Source of the DNA: Dinoroseobacter shibae DFL 12 = DSM 16493
GTDB taxonomy: Bacteria; Pseudomonadota; Alphaproteobacteria; Rhodobacterales; Rhodobacteraceae
NCBI RefSeq assembly: GCF_000018145.1
Contig: NC_009952.1
Location: 1,178,001 to 1,242,000 of the forward strand
Length of the DNA: 64,000 nt
Direction of reading: 5' to 3'
Shown: positions 17,258-26,201 of the stretch, piece after piece
Layout: every line of letters begins with the position of its first letter
Position numbering within the stretch: position 1 is the first letter of the stretch
Notes under the pieces: generated by a model
Told to the model about the DNA's origin: nothing
What the model saw: the letters and a program-made list of their open reading frames with translations, nothing else
The model's database searches: none
Made by a program: the position numbers and the translations under genes

Positions 17258-18730
17258 ATGCCCTTTACCCTGGCCATCGTCGGCCGCCCGAATGTGGGCA
17301 AATCCACGCTGTTCAACCGGCTCGTGGGCAAGCGTCTGGCCCTGGTCGACGACCAGCCCGGCGTGACCCGCGACCTGCGCGAGGGGGCGGCGCGGCTGGG
17401 CGACCTGCGCTTTACGGTGATCGACACCGCCGGGCTGGAAGAGGCCACCGATGACAGCCTGCAGGGGCGGATGCGGCGGCTGACCGAACGCGCGGTCAGC
17501 ATGGCCGATGCCTGCCTGTTCCTGATCGACGCGCGTGTCGGCGTGACCCCCACGGACGAGGTCTTCGCCGACATCCTGCGCCGCTCCAACGCCCATGTTT
17601 TGCTGGGCGCGAACAAGGCCGAGGGCCGCGCGGCCGAAGCCGGGCTGATCGAGGCCTATGCCCTGGGCCTGGGCGAGCCGCTGGCGCTGAGCGCTGAGCA
17701 TGGCGAGGGCATGGCGGAGTTGACCGGCGCGCTGATGCCGCTGATCGACGCGTTCGAGGAAACCGAGAACGCCGAGACCGAGGACGCGCCCGAAACCGAT
17801 GTCGCCCTCGACCCGGATGCCGAAGAAGAGACCGTTGTCCGCGTGCCGACCAAGGCCAAGCCCCTGCAGGTGGCCGTGGTGGGCCGCCCGAACGCGGGCA
17901 AATCCACCCTGATCAACCAGCTTCTGGGCGAGGATCGGCTGCTCACCGGGCCCGAGGCGGGGATCACCCGCGACGCGATCTCGCTGGCCATGGACTGGGA
18001 CGGGCTGCCGGTGCGGATTTTCGATACCGCGGGCATGCGCAAGAAGGCCAAGGTGCAGGAAAAGCTGGAGAAACTCAGCGTCTCCGACGGGTTGCGCGCG
18101 GTGAAATTCGCCGAGGTGGTGGTCGTCCTGCTGGATGCGGGCATCCCCTTCGAGCAGCAGGATCTGCGCATCGCCGACCTAGCGGAGCGGGAAGGCCGGG
18201 CAGTCGTGATCGCCGTGAACAAGTGGGATATGGAGGACGACAAGCAGGGCAAGCTCAAGGAGCTGAAGGAGGCCTTCGAGCGGCTCCTGCCGCAGCTGCG
18301 CGGGGCGCCGCTGGTGACGGTGTCGGCCAAGACGGGCCGCGGCATGGACCGGCTGCGCGACGCGGTGCTGCGCGCCCATGAGGTCTGGAACCGTCGCGTG
18401 CCCACCGCCGCGCTCAACCGTTGGCTCGGCGCCATGGTCGAGGCGCATCCGCCCCCCGCCCCGGGCGGGCGGCGCATCAAGCTGCGCTACATGACCCAGG
18501 CGAAAACCCGGCCCCCGGGCTTCGTGGTCATGTGCTCCTACCCCGAGAAGATCCCCGAAAGCTACACCCGCTACCTGGTCAACGGCCTGCGGGAGGATTT
18601 CGACATGCCTGGCACCCCGATCCGGCTGACCATGCGCAGCCAGTCGGACGCGAACCCCTACAAGAACCGCAAGAAATCAACGCCTTCGAGGCTGCGCAAG
18701 CATCTCGGAAAACCGTCTCTCAAGGGCTAG
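17258..18730 (+). CDS. der: Ribosome biogenesis GTPase Der (EngA)
   Basis: 490 residues with two tandem GTPase domains and a C-terminal KH-like domain. The first P-loop is GRPNVGKST (about 9-17) and the second GRPNAGKST (about 208-216); both DTAG switch motifs are present. The second G4 is a standard NKWD, while the first reads NKAE instead of NKxD. An acidic linker (about 167-195) joins the domains. Der assists 50S subunit maturation. GGAG lies close upstream of the ATG. Its TAG stop overlaps the TAG of the convergent M48 gene within a shared CTAG. Confidence 0.95.
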   Translation: MPFTLAIVGRPNVGKSTLFNRLVGKRLALVDDQPGVTRDLREGAARLGDLRFTVIDTAGLEEATDDSLQGRMRRLTERAVSMADACLFLIDARVGVTPTDEVFADILRRSNAHVLLGANKAEGRAAEAGLIEAYALGLGEPLALSAEHGEGMAELTGALMPLIDAFEETENAETEDAPETDVALDPDAEEETVVRVPTKAKPLQVAVVGRPNAGKSTLINQLLGEDRLLTGPEAGITRDAISLAMDWDGLPVRIFDTAGMRKKAKVQEKLEKLSVSDGLRAVKFAEVVVVLLDAGIPFEQQDLRIADLAEREGRAVVIAVNKWDMEDDKQGKLKELKEAFERLLPQLRGAPLVTVSAKTGRGMDRLRDAVLRAHEVWNRRVPTAALNRWLGAMVEAHPPPAPGGRRIKLRYMTQAKTRPPGFVVMCSYPEKIPESYTRYLVNGLREDFDMPGTPIRLTMRSQSDANPYKNRKKSTPSRLRKHLGKPSLKG

Positions 18731-20073
18731 CGCCGCGCCTCTGCCTGCTCGGCGGTGCGCAGGATGTCGCGGGCGCGGGCATAGCCCGGGCTGCCCTGGG
18801 GCAGCAGCGCCATGGCGCGCCGGGCCTGCAGCCCTGCGTCCGAGACCCGGCCCGACATCGCGTGCCGCTCTGCCGTGGTGACCGACGCCATGCCGTTCTG
18901 GCCTGCCCGGGCATAGGCCTGTGCCAGATCGCGCAGCAGCGAGGGGTTGCCCGCGTCCCGTCCGTAAGCCGCCGCCAGCACCTCCAGCGCCTTGCGGTTG
19001 GACGCGGCCGTGTTCTGGGCGAGATAGGCCCGGCCGAGCTGCGCCAGCAGCAGCGGCTCGCGCGGGGCCAGCGACACCGCCCGTTCATAGGCCGCGACCG
19101 CCGCATCGTAGCGTCGCGATTCGAAGGCGAACTGGCCCTTCAAGGCGGTGTAGTAGGGGTCGTCCGGGCGCAGGGCGAGCAGCGCCTCGACCTCCCGCGC
19201 GGCGCGGTCCGGGTCGGGTTTCTTGTGATAGGCGATGGCGCGTCGCATCACCGCCACCTCGGAGCGGTCCGAGGGCGGCACCCGCCGCAGGGTCCAGTCC
19301 GGGTTGCGCAGAAACGCCGACAGCTTGCCCTGCAGCCGGGCGTACCAATAGGCGGCCTCGCTCTGGTCCGAGGGGGCGGGGGGGCTGGCCGCGGCGAACC
19401 CTTCGGCGGCACGCAGCCGGTCGCGGGTCAGCGGGTGGGTGCGCAGGTAGGGGTCCTGCCGCCCCGGCGACAAAGCCTCCTGCCCGCGGAAGATGTTGAG
19501 CACCTCGACCATCGCCACGGGCGAGACCCCGGCATTCGTCATGTAGCGGATCGAGCTGCGGTCGGCGGCGGCCTCTTCGGCGCGGGTATGGCCGAAAAAC
19601 GCCCGCCTTGCCGCCCCGGCGGCGCCAGCGCCCAGCCCGATCGCCGCCTCGGGCGAGCCCGTCGCCGCCCCCGCCGCCGCGGCCAGGATCAGGCCCATCC
19701 GCGCAAACCGGTTCATCGCGCGCATGTTGTCGATCCGGCGCGAGATATGGCCGTTGGCGATATGGGCCAACTCGTGGGCCAGCACCGCCTGGACCTGTTG
19801 CGGGGTCTCCAGCCGCAGCAGAAGCCCGGAATGGATCACGATGGTCTGCGGGTCCGCCACAAAGGCGTTCAGCTTGCTGTCCTCGATCACCCAGATATCC
19901 ACCCGGGCCGGGTTCACCCCCGCCGCCGCCATCAGGGGGGTGGCCAGCTCGCGCAGGGACCGCTCGATCTCCGCATCGCGGATCAGCGTCACCGCTTGCG
20001 CCGGCAGGGCCTGGAGCCACAGGCCCGCCAGAATCACGAGAACGGCCGCGGGATGGAACCATCGGCTGCGCAT
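18727..20073 (-). CDS. Periplasmic M48 metalloprotease with TPR region (BepA-like)
   Basis: 448 residues. A Sec signal peptide (residues 1 to about 27, ending LPAQA) precedes an M48 peptidase domain with [10 protein letters not shown] (zinc ligands and catalytic Glu) and the third ligand region in [11 protein letters not shown]-terminal half of TPR-like helices (about 300-440) follows. This is the architecture of BepA/YfgC, which degrades stalled outer-membrane proteins at the BAM complex. Nearness to bamB fits that role. The start is ATG 20073, preceded by GAGGTGAGG; longer readings overlap the divergent aminotransferase. Confidence 0.88.
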   Translation of the reverse strand: MRSRWFHPAAVLVILAGLWLQALPAQAVTLIRDAEIERSLRELATPLMAAAGVNPARVDIWVIEDSKLNAFVADPQTIVIHSGLLLRLETPQQVQAVLAHELAHIANGHISRRIDNMRAMNRFARMGLILAAAAGAATGSPEAAIGLGAGAAGAARRAFFGHTRAEEAAADRSSIRYMTNAGVSPVAMVEVLNIFRGQEALSPGRQDPYLRTHPLTRDRLRAAEGFAAASPPAPSDQSEAAYWYARLQGKLSAFLRNPDWTLRRVPPSDRSEVAVMRRAIAYHKKPDPDRAAREVEALLALRPDDPYYTALKGQFAFESRRYDAAVAAYERAVSLAPREPLLLAQLGRAYLAQNTAASNRKALEVLAAAYGRDAGNPSLLRDLAQAYARAGQNGMASVTTAERHAMSGRVSDAGLQARRAMALLPQGSPGYARARDILRTAEQAEARR

Positions 20074-20125
20074 TGACCTCACCTCTATGAAACGCGACAT
20101 ACCCCTGCACCCTAGGGAGACAGCG

Positions 20126-21301
20126 ATGCAAAACTCAAGCCGATCCGAGGTCGATCCTTTTATCGTGATGGACGTGATGGAGGCCGCGCGCCGGGCCGAG
20201 GCGGCAGGGCGGCACATCATCCACATGGAGGTCGGCCAACCCGGCACCGCCGCCCCACTGCCCGCGCGTCGGGCGGTGGCGGCGCAGCTGGATCAGGACG
20301 CCATGGGCTACACCGTTGCCTTGGGCCTGCCGGAACTGCGCCGCGCCATCGCGGGCCTTTACGCGCGCTGGTACGGGGTGGACCTGGACCCGGCGCGGGT
20401 TGTGGTGACCTCGGGCTCCTCGGCGGCGTTTCTTCTTGCCTTCACCACCTATTTCGATGCCGGCGCCCGGGTCGGGGTGGCCGAGCCCGGCTACCCGTCC
20501 TACCGGCAGATCCTCAAGGCGCTGTCGCTGGCCCCCGTGGGTCTGCCCACCCAACCCGAGACCGGGCACCGCATGACCGCCGAAGCGTTGGCGCAGGCCG
20601 ATATCGCGGGCGCGATCATCGCTTCGCCGAACAACCCCACGGGCACCATGCTGGACCGCGACGGGTTGGGCGCGCTCATTGCCGCCTGCCGCGACCGGGA
20701 CCGGGTGTTCATCTCCGACGAGATCTACCACGGGCTGCATTACGGCGACCGGGCGGTCTCGGCGCTGGAGATTTCCGACGATGTCTGCGTGATCAACTCG
20801 TTTTCCAAGTATTTCTCCATGACCGGCTGGCGCATCGGCTGGTTGGTCGTGCCCGAGGCGCAGGTCCGCGTGGTCGAAAGGCTGGCCCAGAACATGTTCA
20901 TCTGCGCCCCTCATGTGGCCCAGATCGCCGCCCTGGGTGCGCTCGGCGACGCCGCCCGGCCGGAGCTGGAGGCCAACCGCGCCGTCTATGCCGCCAACCG
21001 GCAGCTGGTCATCGACGGGCTGCGGGCCGCGGGGCTCGATGCCTTCGCGCCGCCGGACGGGGCGTTCTACGTCTATGTGGATACCGGCGCGCTCTCGTCC
21101 GACAGCCGGACCCTGGCGGCCGATATTCTCGAAAAGGCCGGGGTGGCGGTCACACCGGGACTCGATTTCGATCCGGTGCGCGGCCATGGGACCCTGCGGC
21201 TGTCCTATGCGCGGGCGACCGAGGATATCGCCGAGGGCATGACCCGGCTCACGAATTATTTTGCCGCGGCAGGCCCCAACCCGCTTTTGACTGGTTCCTG
21301 A
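20126..21301 (+). CDS. PLP-dependent aminotransferase, class I/II
   Basis: 391 residues of fold-type I aminotransferase. Visible features are the N-terminal HMEVGQPGTAAP, the substrate-loop ASPNNPTG, the DEIYHGLHY segment (PLP ring Asp and Tyr) and the Schiff-base Lys in NSFSKYFSMTGWRIGW, followed by the Arg that binds the substrate carboxylate. It transfers amino groups between an amino acid and a 2-oxo acid in the cytoplasm; the specific substrate cannot be named. The start is ATG 20126, behind AGGGAGA. A longer reading back to 19724 lies antisense to the M48 gene and is rejected. Confidence 0.92.
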   Translation: MQNSSRSEVDPFIVMDVMEAARRAEAAGRHIIHMEVGQPGTAAPLPARRAVAAQLDQDAMGYTVALGLPELRRAIAGLYARWYGVDLDPARVVVTSGSSAAFLLAFTTYFDAGARVGVAEPGYPSYRQILKALSLAPVGLPTQPETGHRMTAEALAQADIAGAIIASPNNPTGTMLDRDGLGALIAACRDRDRVFISDEIYHGLHYGDRAVSALEISDDVCVINSFSKYFSMTGWRIGWLVVPEAQVRVVERLAQNMFICAPHVAQIAALGALGDAARPELEANRAVYAANRQLVIDGLRAAGLDAFAPPDGAFYVYVDTGALSSDSRTLAADILEKAGVAVTPGLDFDPVRGHGTLRLSYARATEDIAEGMTRLTNYFAAAGPNPLLTGS

Positions 21302-21317
21302 AACCGCCCGGCTTGCC

Positions 21318-21323
21318 TATAAT
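21318..21323 (+). promoter_or_regulatory. Possible -10 element of the cell-wall amidase gene
   Basis: A perfect TATAAT lies 25 bases before the GTG start at 21349, unusual in this GC-rich sequence. No good -35 is at 17 bases; TTGACT at 21287 is 25 bases upstream. An activator-dependent or weak promoter is possible. Confidence 0.35.
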
Positions 21324-21348
21324 GCCGCCAAAAAAAGGATAATCGGCA

Positions 21349-22617
21349 GTGACACTGGACAGGCAATCGCGCTCTGGGCCGCGTTCGGCGCGGGTGTGGG
21401 CGGTATTTCTGGGGGCGATCCTTTCGGTGCTGGCCTTGCCCCTCTTGGCGCAGGAGCTGCGCGCCGTCGCGCGCATCGACCCGATCACGTCCTCGGTGTC
21501 GGGCACCACGGACGATTTACGCCTCACCCTCGGCCTGAGCCAGCCGGTGCCGTACCGGATCGAGGCCCGCCGCGACCCGGACCGCATCGTGATCGAGTTT
21601 CGCGAGGTCGATTTCAGCGGCGCCGAGCCCGGCAAATACCTCTCCTCCGCTGCCCTGCGCGGGGTGATCGCGGGGCCGGCGCGCCCCGGTTGGTCCCGGC
21701 TGGAGCTGCTCTTGAGCGCGCCCATGGGGCTTGAGACTGCCGAGATGCAGACCGATGCGACGCTCGGCTCCGCGCTGCTCGAAGTGACGTTAGGGGCCCG
21801 CAGCCGTGAAGAGTTCGACGCGGCCGCGATCACCGGCGATCTCGGCGTGGCCGCCCCCGAGCCGCCCGATGTGCCGGAACTGGCCACGGGCCCCGAACGC
21901 CAGCGCGGCGACCGCCCGCTGGTCATCATGCTCGACCCCGGGCATGGCGGCTTCGACCCGGGCGCCGAGCGCGACGGCCATTCCGAGGCCGACCTGATGC
22001 TGACCTTCGCCCGCGAATTGCAGGAACTGATCATCCGCGAGAGCGGCCATACGGTGCTGCTGACCCGGAACGCGGACGAATTCGTCCCGCTGCCCGAACG
22101 GGTGCGCATGGCCCGCGAGGCAGCCGCCGACCTGTTCATCTCGCTCCATGCGGATTCGCTCTTGTCCGGGCGGGCCTCGGGCGCGACGGTCTACACCTTG
22201 TCGGACGTGGCCTCCAGCGAAGCTTCCGCCAAGCTGGCCGAGCGCATGGACCGCGCGAGCCTTCTGGCCGGGCTGGACCTGACGGCCCAGGACGACACGC
22301 TGGCCACCGCGTTGATGGACGTGGCAAGGCTGGAGGTCGCGCCGCGGGCGGCCCGGCTGGCCGACACCCTGGTGACCGGGCTGGGCGAAACCGTGGGCGA
22401 TCTGCACAAGCGGCCCCGGCAATTCGCGGATTTCTCGGTCCTGCGCGCGCCGGACATCCCATCGGTGCTGGTGGAGCTGGGCTTCCTGAGCAGCGACAAC
22501 GACCTTGCGCGGCTCCTCTCGCCGGAGTGGCGGGCGAACGCGGCGGAGGGGATTCGCCGCGGCATCGACGCCTGGGCGGTGGCCGACGCGGCCGAGGCCG
22601 ATCTGGTCCGTCAGTGA
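21349..22617 (+). CDS. amiC: N-acetylmuramoyl-L-alanine amidase (AMIN + Amidase_3, AmiC-like)
   Basis: 422 residues from GTG 21349. An N-terminal signal sequence (to about residue 35) is followed by an AMIN targeting domain (about 38-140) and a zinc amidase domain (about 190-410). The zinc and catalytic residues lie in MLDPGHGGFDPGAE, the later LFISLHADS and VELGFLSSDND. It cleaves the bond between muramic acid and the peptide stem in periplasmic peptidoglycan, typically at the septum during daughter-cell separation. Its last 7 bases overlap the convergent methyltransferase. It lies 172 bases plus one gene upstream of mrcA, another cell-wall gene. Confidence 0.92.
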   Translation: MTLDRQSRSGPRSARVWAVFLGAILSVLALPLLAQELRAVARIDPITSSVSGTTDDLRLTLGLSQPVPYRIEARRDPDRIVIEFREVDFSGAEPGKYLSSAALRGVIAGPARPGWSRLELLLSAPMGLETAEMQTDATLGSALLEVTLGARSREEFDAAAITGDLGVAAPEPPDVPELATGPERQRGDRPLVIMLDPGHGGFDPGAERDGHSEADLMLTFARELQELIIRESGHTVLLTRNADEFVPLPERVRMAREAAADLFISLHADSLLSGRASGATVYTLSDVASSEASAKLAERMDRASLLAGLDLTAQDDTLATALMDVARLEVAPRAARLADTLVTGLGETVGDLHKRPRQFADFSVLRAPDIPSVLVELGFLSSDNDLARLLSPEWRANAAEGIRRGIDAWAVADAAEADLVRQ

Positions 22618-23234
22618 GCGCGCGAGAGACGCCGACAGAGCCACCAGCTATGCCGGTCCAGCGCCGGATCCTCGGGTGAGAAACGCAGAACCGTGAACCC
22701 GGCCTGCCGTAGCATCCGCCGATAGGCCAGCGGCGCGTGGCTGGCATGGAAGATCGGCGCCCCCGCCGCTCGACCGAAAGCCACTCCGCGCGCGGGGCCC
22801 GACGAAAACACCAGCACCGCGCCGCGCCGCGCATGGCGGGCAAAGACCGGAAACATCCGCGCCTGGTCCCGCAGCGACAGGTGAAAGAAACTGTCCCAGG
22901 CCAGGAGCGCATCGAACCGCTGCCCCAGGGCCAGGTGGCGCATATCCGCCCGAAGGGCCCGCGCGCCCCGAGTGCTGCGGCGGAAATGCGGCAGCATCCC
23001 CGCTGCGCCATCCACGCCCGTCACCCGAAACCCGCGCCACGACAGCCACCGCGCCAGCGGCGCGCCCGGCCCGCAGCCCAGATCGAGCAGGTCGCGCCCC
23101 GGCGCATGGGCCTGCACCGCCTGCAGCATTGGCAGCTCGAACAGCGATGTGTTGCGCATCCGCGCGAAATCATCGGCCACGCGGCCATAGGTCGAAAGCA
23201 CCTGTTCGGGGGTCGGAGACGGCGGCGGGGTCAT
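22611..23234 (-). CDS. Class I SAM-dependent methyltransferase
   Basis: 207 residues of the Rossmann-like methyltransferase fold. Motif I is DLLDLGCGPGAPLARWL (about 48-64), followed by the acidic strand-2 end in VTGVDGAAGML and the ADMRHLALGQRFDALLAWDSFFHL segment (about 95-117, quoted in part). No membrane segment or signal is present. The substrate is unknown; small-molecule methylation is as likely as macromolecule modification. It overlaps the 3' end of the amidase gene by 7 bases and diverges from mrcA. Confidence 0.85.
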   Translation of the reverse strand: MTPPPSPTPEQVLSTYGRVADDFARMRNTSLFELPMLQAVQAHAPGRDLLDLGCGPGAPLARWLSWRGFRVTGVDGAAGMLPHFRRSTRGARALRADMRHLALGQRFDALLAWDSFFHLSLRDQARMFPVFARHARRGAVLVFSSGPARGVAFGRAAGAPIFHASHAPLAYRRMLRQAGFTVLRFSPEDPALDRHSWWLCRRLSRAH

Positions 23235-23344
23235 GGACTGAGGCTACCGGCTCCCATGCCCCCGACAAGCCCGCCGAAGCCCGTCCGCGCACGAAGACGT
23301 GACGTCTCTCGGCGAAACCGCGCCCGTGCGTCCATTCTTCGCTT

Positions 23345-23373
23345 TTGACCCGCTGCCCCGGGGCGCGTATATC
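23345..23373 (+). promoter_or_regulatory. Sigma-70-type promoter of mrcA
   Basis: TTGACC (23345-23350) and TATATC (23368-23373) are separated by exactly 17 bases, placing transcription start near 23380, about 26 bases before the GTG. A 10-base perfect palindrome, ATACCGGTAT (23383-23392), sits right at or after the expected start site and could be an operator. Confidence 0.6.
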
Positions 23374-23405
23374 TGGGGGCTGATACCGGTATTGGGAGTA
23401 CACGC

Positions 23406-25928
23406 GTGCTGCGTTTCGTTTTCGGGTTTTTCGGAGCCATCTTCTCGGCGGTGACGCTGGGCCTCTTCGCCGTGGCGCTGAGCATCGGCGCGGTGCTTTG
23501 GATGTATGGCCGCGACCTGCCGGACACCGAGGCGCTGGCGCAATACGCGCCGCCCACGATCTCCCGCGTCTATTCCGGCGAGGGTGCGTTGATGGACGAG
23601 TTCGCCCGCGAACGGCGCGTCTTCGCGCCCGCCGACGAGATCCCGGATCTGGTGAAACAGGCGTTCATCTCCGCGGAAGACAAGAATTTCTACGTCCACA
23701 AGGGGTACGACCCGCGCGGCATGGCCGCGGCGGCGCTGGACGCGGCAACGGGTGGGCCCTTGCGCGGGGCGTCCACCATCACCCAGCAGGTGATGAAGAA
23801 CTTTCTTCTGGGCGGCGAGCGGTCGGCCGAGCGCAAGATCAAGGAGTTGATCCTGTCGGCGCGGATCGAGGAGACGCTCAGCAAGGACGACATCCTCGAA
23901 CTCTACATGAACGAGATCTTTCTCGGACAGAACAGCTTCGGGGTCGCCGCCGCAGCGCAGACCTACTTCAACAAGACCCTGGCGGAACTGGAGCCGCACG
24001 AGGCCGCTTATCTCGCGGCCTTGCCCAAGGCGCCCTCGACCTATCACCCGGTGCGCGCCATGGACCGCGCGGTGGAGCGGCGGAATTTCGTGCTGCGCGA
24101 GATGTACGAGAACGGCTACCTGACCGAGGCGGCTTACCAATCCGCCCGCGCCGAGCCCCTGCGCACGGTTCAGAGCGGGGATTTCCCGTCTTTCCGCCGC
24201 GCCCTGCCGCCCCGGGACTACTTCACGGACGAGATCCGCCGCCAGCTTTCGGGTCGGTTCGGGGAAGAAGAGTTTTTCACCGGCGGGCTGTCGATCCGGG
24301 CCACGGTCGATCCGACCCTGCAGAAAGAGGCTGCCCGTGCCTTGCAGGCCGGGCTGGAGCGTTACGACCGCTCCCGCGGGGTCTATCGCGGCCCGGCGGA
24401 GCGGCTCGACCCGGCGCTGGTGGCGGCCGACTGGGCCGCGGCGCTGGACGATCTGCGCGTGCCGCGGGACATCGACGGATGGCGCCCGGCGGTGGTGCTG
24501 GACTTCGGCCAGGGCGGCGCATTGCTGGGCGTGGAAGGCGTGGCCGAAGGTGTGCCGCAGATCCTGCCGGATGCGGATGTGACCTGGGCGCGGCCGCGCC
24601 GCGCGAACGGCAGTCTCGGCGCCCAGGCGCGCGAGGCCAGCGACCTTCTGGCCGTGGGCGACGTGATCCATGTGCGCGCCGAGGGCGAGAACACCTGGTC
24701 CCTGCGCCAGATCCCCGAGGTGCAGGGCGGCTTCATGGCGATGGACGTCAATACCGGCCGCGTGCTGGCGATGCAGGGCGGGTTTTCCTACCAGTCCTCG
24801 GTCTTCAACCGCGCGACCCAGGCCACGCGGCAGCCCGGCTCCAGCTTCAAGCCGCTCGTCTACGCCGCGGCCCTGGACACTGGCTACTCGCCGGCCACCA
24901 TCGTGATCGACGCGCCGATCGCGGTCGACACCGGCGCGGGCGTCTGGCGGCCCAAGAACGCCTCGAACCGGTTTTACGGACCGACGCCCCTGCGGACCGG
25001 GATCGAACGTTCGCGCAACCTGATGACCGTGCGGCTGGCGCAAGAGGTCGGCATGGAAACCGTGGCTGACTATGCCGAAAGCTTCGGGGTCTACGAGGAT
25101 CTCGAACCCTATCTCGCCAACGCGCTGGGCTCCCAGGAGACGACCCTGTTCAACATGGTCGCGGCCTACGCGATGTTCGCCAATGGCGGACAGCGGGTGG
25201 AGCCGACGCTGGTCGACCGGGTGCAAGACCGCTGGGGCAAGACCGTCTATCGCCACGACCAGCGCACCTGCCTGGATTGCGAGGCCGAGGCGCTGGCCGA
25301 AGGCACCGCGCCCCGGATCATGGCCAACCGCCGCCAGGTGATCGACCCGATCACCGCCTATCAGCTGACCTCGATGATGCGCGGCGTGGTCGAGCGGGGC
25401 ACGGCGGCGCGGACCGTGAACCTGCCCGTGCCCATCGCGGGCAAGACCGGGACGACGAACGACGCCAAGGATGTGTGGTTCGTGGGCTTTTCGTCCAACA
25501 TCGTGGCGGGCTGCTATATCGGGTACGACCGGCCCCGGACCCTGGGGCGCGGCGCCTCTGGCGGCGGAATGTGCGGCCCGGTGTTCAACCAGTTCATGGA
25601 AACCGCGATCAAGACCTACGGCGGCGGCAGGTTCACCGTGCCCGAGGGCGGCAGCTTCGTGAAGATCGACCGGTTCTCGGGCGCACGGCTCGAAGACGAT
25701 GCCACCGGGCCGACCGTTGTGGCGGAGTATTTTCGCAAGGGCGAAGAGCCGTTTTATGGTGCCGGTGCGATCCTCGACGGTGGCTTCGCCATGGGCGCGA
25801 ACCTGCCCATGTACACGCCCGACGGGCAACAGGGCGGCTCGGAGGAGGTGGTGACCTCCACCGGGCGCACGGCGGTGGTGCCGAAGAAGGCCAATGTCGG
25901 GACGGTGACGGCCGGCGGGCTTTACTGA
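23406..25928 (+). CDS. mrcA: Penicillin-binding protein 1A (bifunctional transglycosylase/transpeptidase)
   Basis: 840 residues from GTG 23406. A short cytoplasmic tail and one transmembrane helix (about 8-34) precede a GT51 glycosyltransferase domain, with catalytic Glu91 in SAEDKNF and the RGASTITQQVMKNF motif. An OB-like insert and a transpeptidase domain follow. The transpeptidase motifs are SSFK (Ser479-Lys482), SRN and KTGTTN. It polymerises and cross-links peptidoglycan at the outer face of the cytoplasmic membrane. It has its own promoter at 23345-23373. Downstream is a pair of 22-base palindromes before prfB. Confidence 0.95.
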   Translation: MLRFVFGFFGAIFSAVTLGLFAVALSIGAVLWMYGRDLPDTEALAQYAPPTISRVYSGEGALMDEFARERRVFAPADEIPDLVKQAFISAEDKNFYVHKGYDPRGMAAAALDAATGGPLRGASTITQQVMKNFLLGGERSAERKIKELILSARIEETLSKDDILELYMNEIFLGQNSFGVAAAAQTYFNKTLAELEPHEAAYLAALPKAPSTYHPVRAMDRAVERRNFVLREMYENGYLTEAAYQSARAEPLRTVQSGDFPSFRRALPPRDYFTDEIRRQLSGRFGEEEFFTGGLSIRATVDPTLQKEAARALQAGLERYDRSRGVYRGPAERLDPALVAADWAAALDDLRVPRDIDGWRPAVVLDFGQGGALLGVEGVAEGVPQILPDADVTWARPRRANGSLGAQAREASDLLAVGDVIHVRAEGENTWSLRQIPEVQGGFMAMDVNTGRVLAMQGGFSYQSSVFNRATQATRQPGSSFKPLVYAAALDTGYSPATIVIDAPIAVDTGAGVWRPKNASNRFYGPTPLRTGIERSRNLMTVRLAQEVGMETVADYAESFGVYEDLEPYLANALGSQETTLFNMVAAYAMFANGGQRVEPTLVDRVQDRWGKTVYRHDQRTCLDCEAEALAEGTAPRIMANRRQVIDPITAYQLTSMMRGVVERGTAARTVNLPVPIAGKTGTTNDAKDVWFVGFSSNIVAGCYIGYDRPRTLGRGASGGGMCGPVFNQFMETAIKTYGGGRFTVPEGGSFVKIDRFSGARLEDDATGPTVVAEYFRKGEEPFYGAGAILDGGFAMGANLPMYTPDGQQGGSEEVVTSTGRTAVVPKKANVGTVTAGGLY

Positions 25929-25952
25929 CCAAACCGCCGGGCAGAGCGGCGA

Positions 25953-25974
25953 CAAGCGGTTTCGAAACCGCTTG
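25953..25974. repeat. 22-base perfect palindrome, copy 1 (arm CAAGCGGTTTC)
   Basis: CAAGCGGTTTC is followed directly by its own reverse complement. The copy lies 25 bases after the mrcA stop codon and is paired with a second copy 104 bases further on. Both are followed by GGCC. It could act as a terminator hairpin without a U-tract or as a dispersed palindromic repeat. Confidence 0.9.
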
Positions 25975-26078
25975 GCCCGTGACGCGGACTGCGCCCCGCT
26001 CAAGGGCAGGATGTTTTTCCCGTTTGCGCGCCGCTCCGCGAGACGCCCGATCCTGGCGCACCCGGATCCGCGGTGGCC

Positions 26079-26100
26079 CAAGCGGTTTCGAAACCGCTTG
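26079..26100. repeat. 22-base perfect palindrome, copy 2
   Basis: Identical to the copies at 25953, 57509 and 57661; here one extra flanking C-G pair extends it to 24 bases. It lies about 100 bases before the prfB start. The spacer between copies 1 and 2 contains the 15-mer at 26026-26040 that also occurs between copies 3 and 4. Confidence 0.9.
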
Positions 26101-26201
26101 GCCGCTGGCCCATCCCGCGGGGCTCTTGCCCGTCTGGCGGGTCTTGGCTACACCCGGACCCCGGGGGCCACGCCCCTTGCAACAAAAAGAGACACTCCCC
26201 C

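Noticed and set aside
23244-26081. 945-codon minus-strand frame across mrcA
   Set aside because: Antisense shadow of PBP1A; its composition (rich in Gly, Arg, His) has no family resemblance.
25928-26201. Protein tails such as SGFETAWP or KRFRNRLA encoded around the palindromes
   Set aside because: These peptides are simply the palindrome read in different frames; all four copies lie outside the supported genes.
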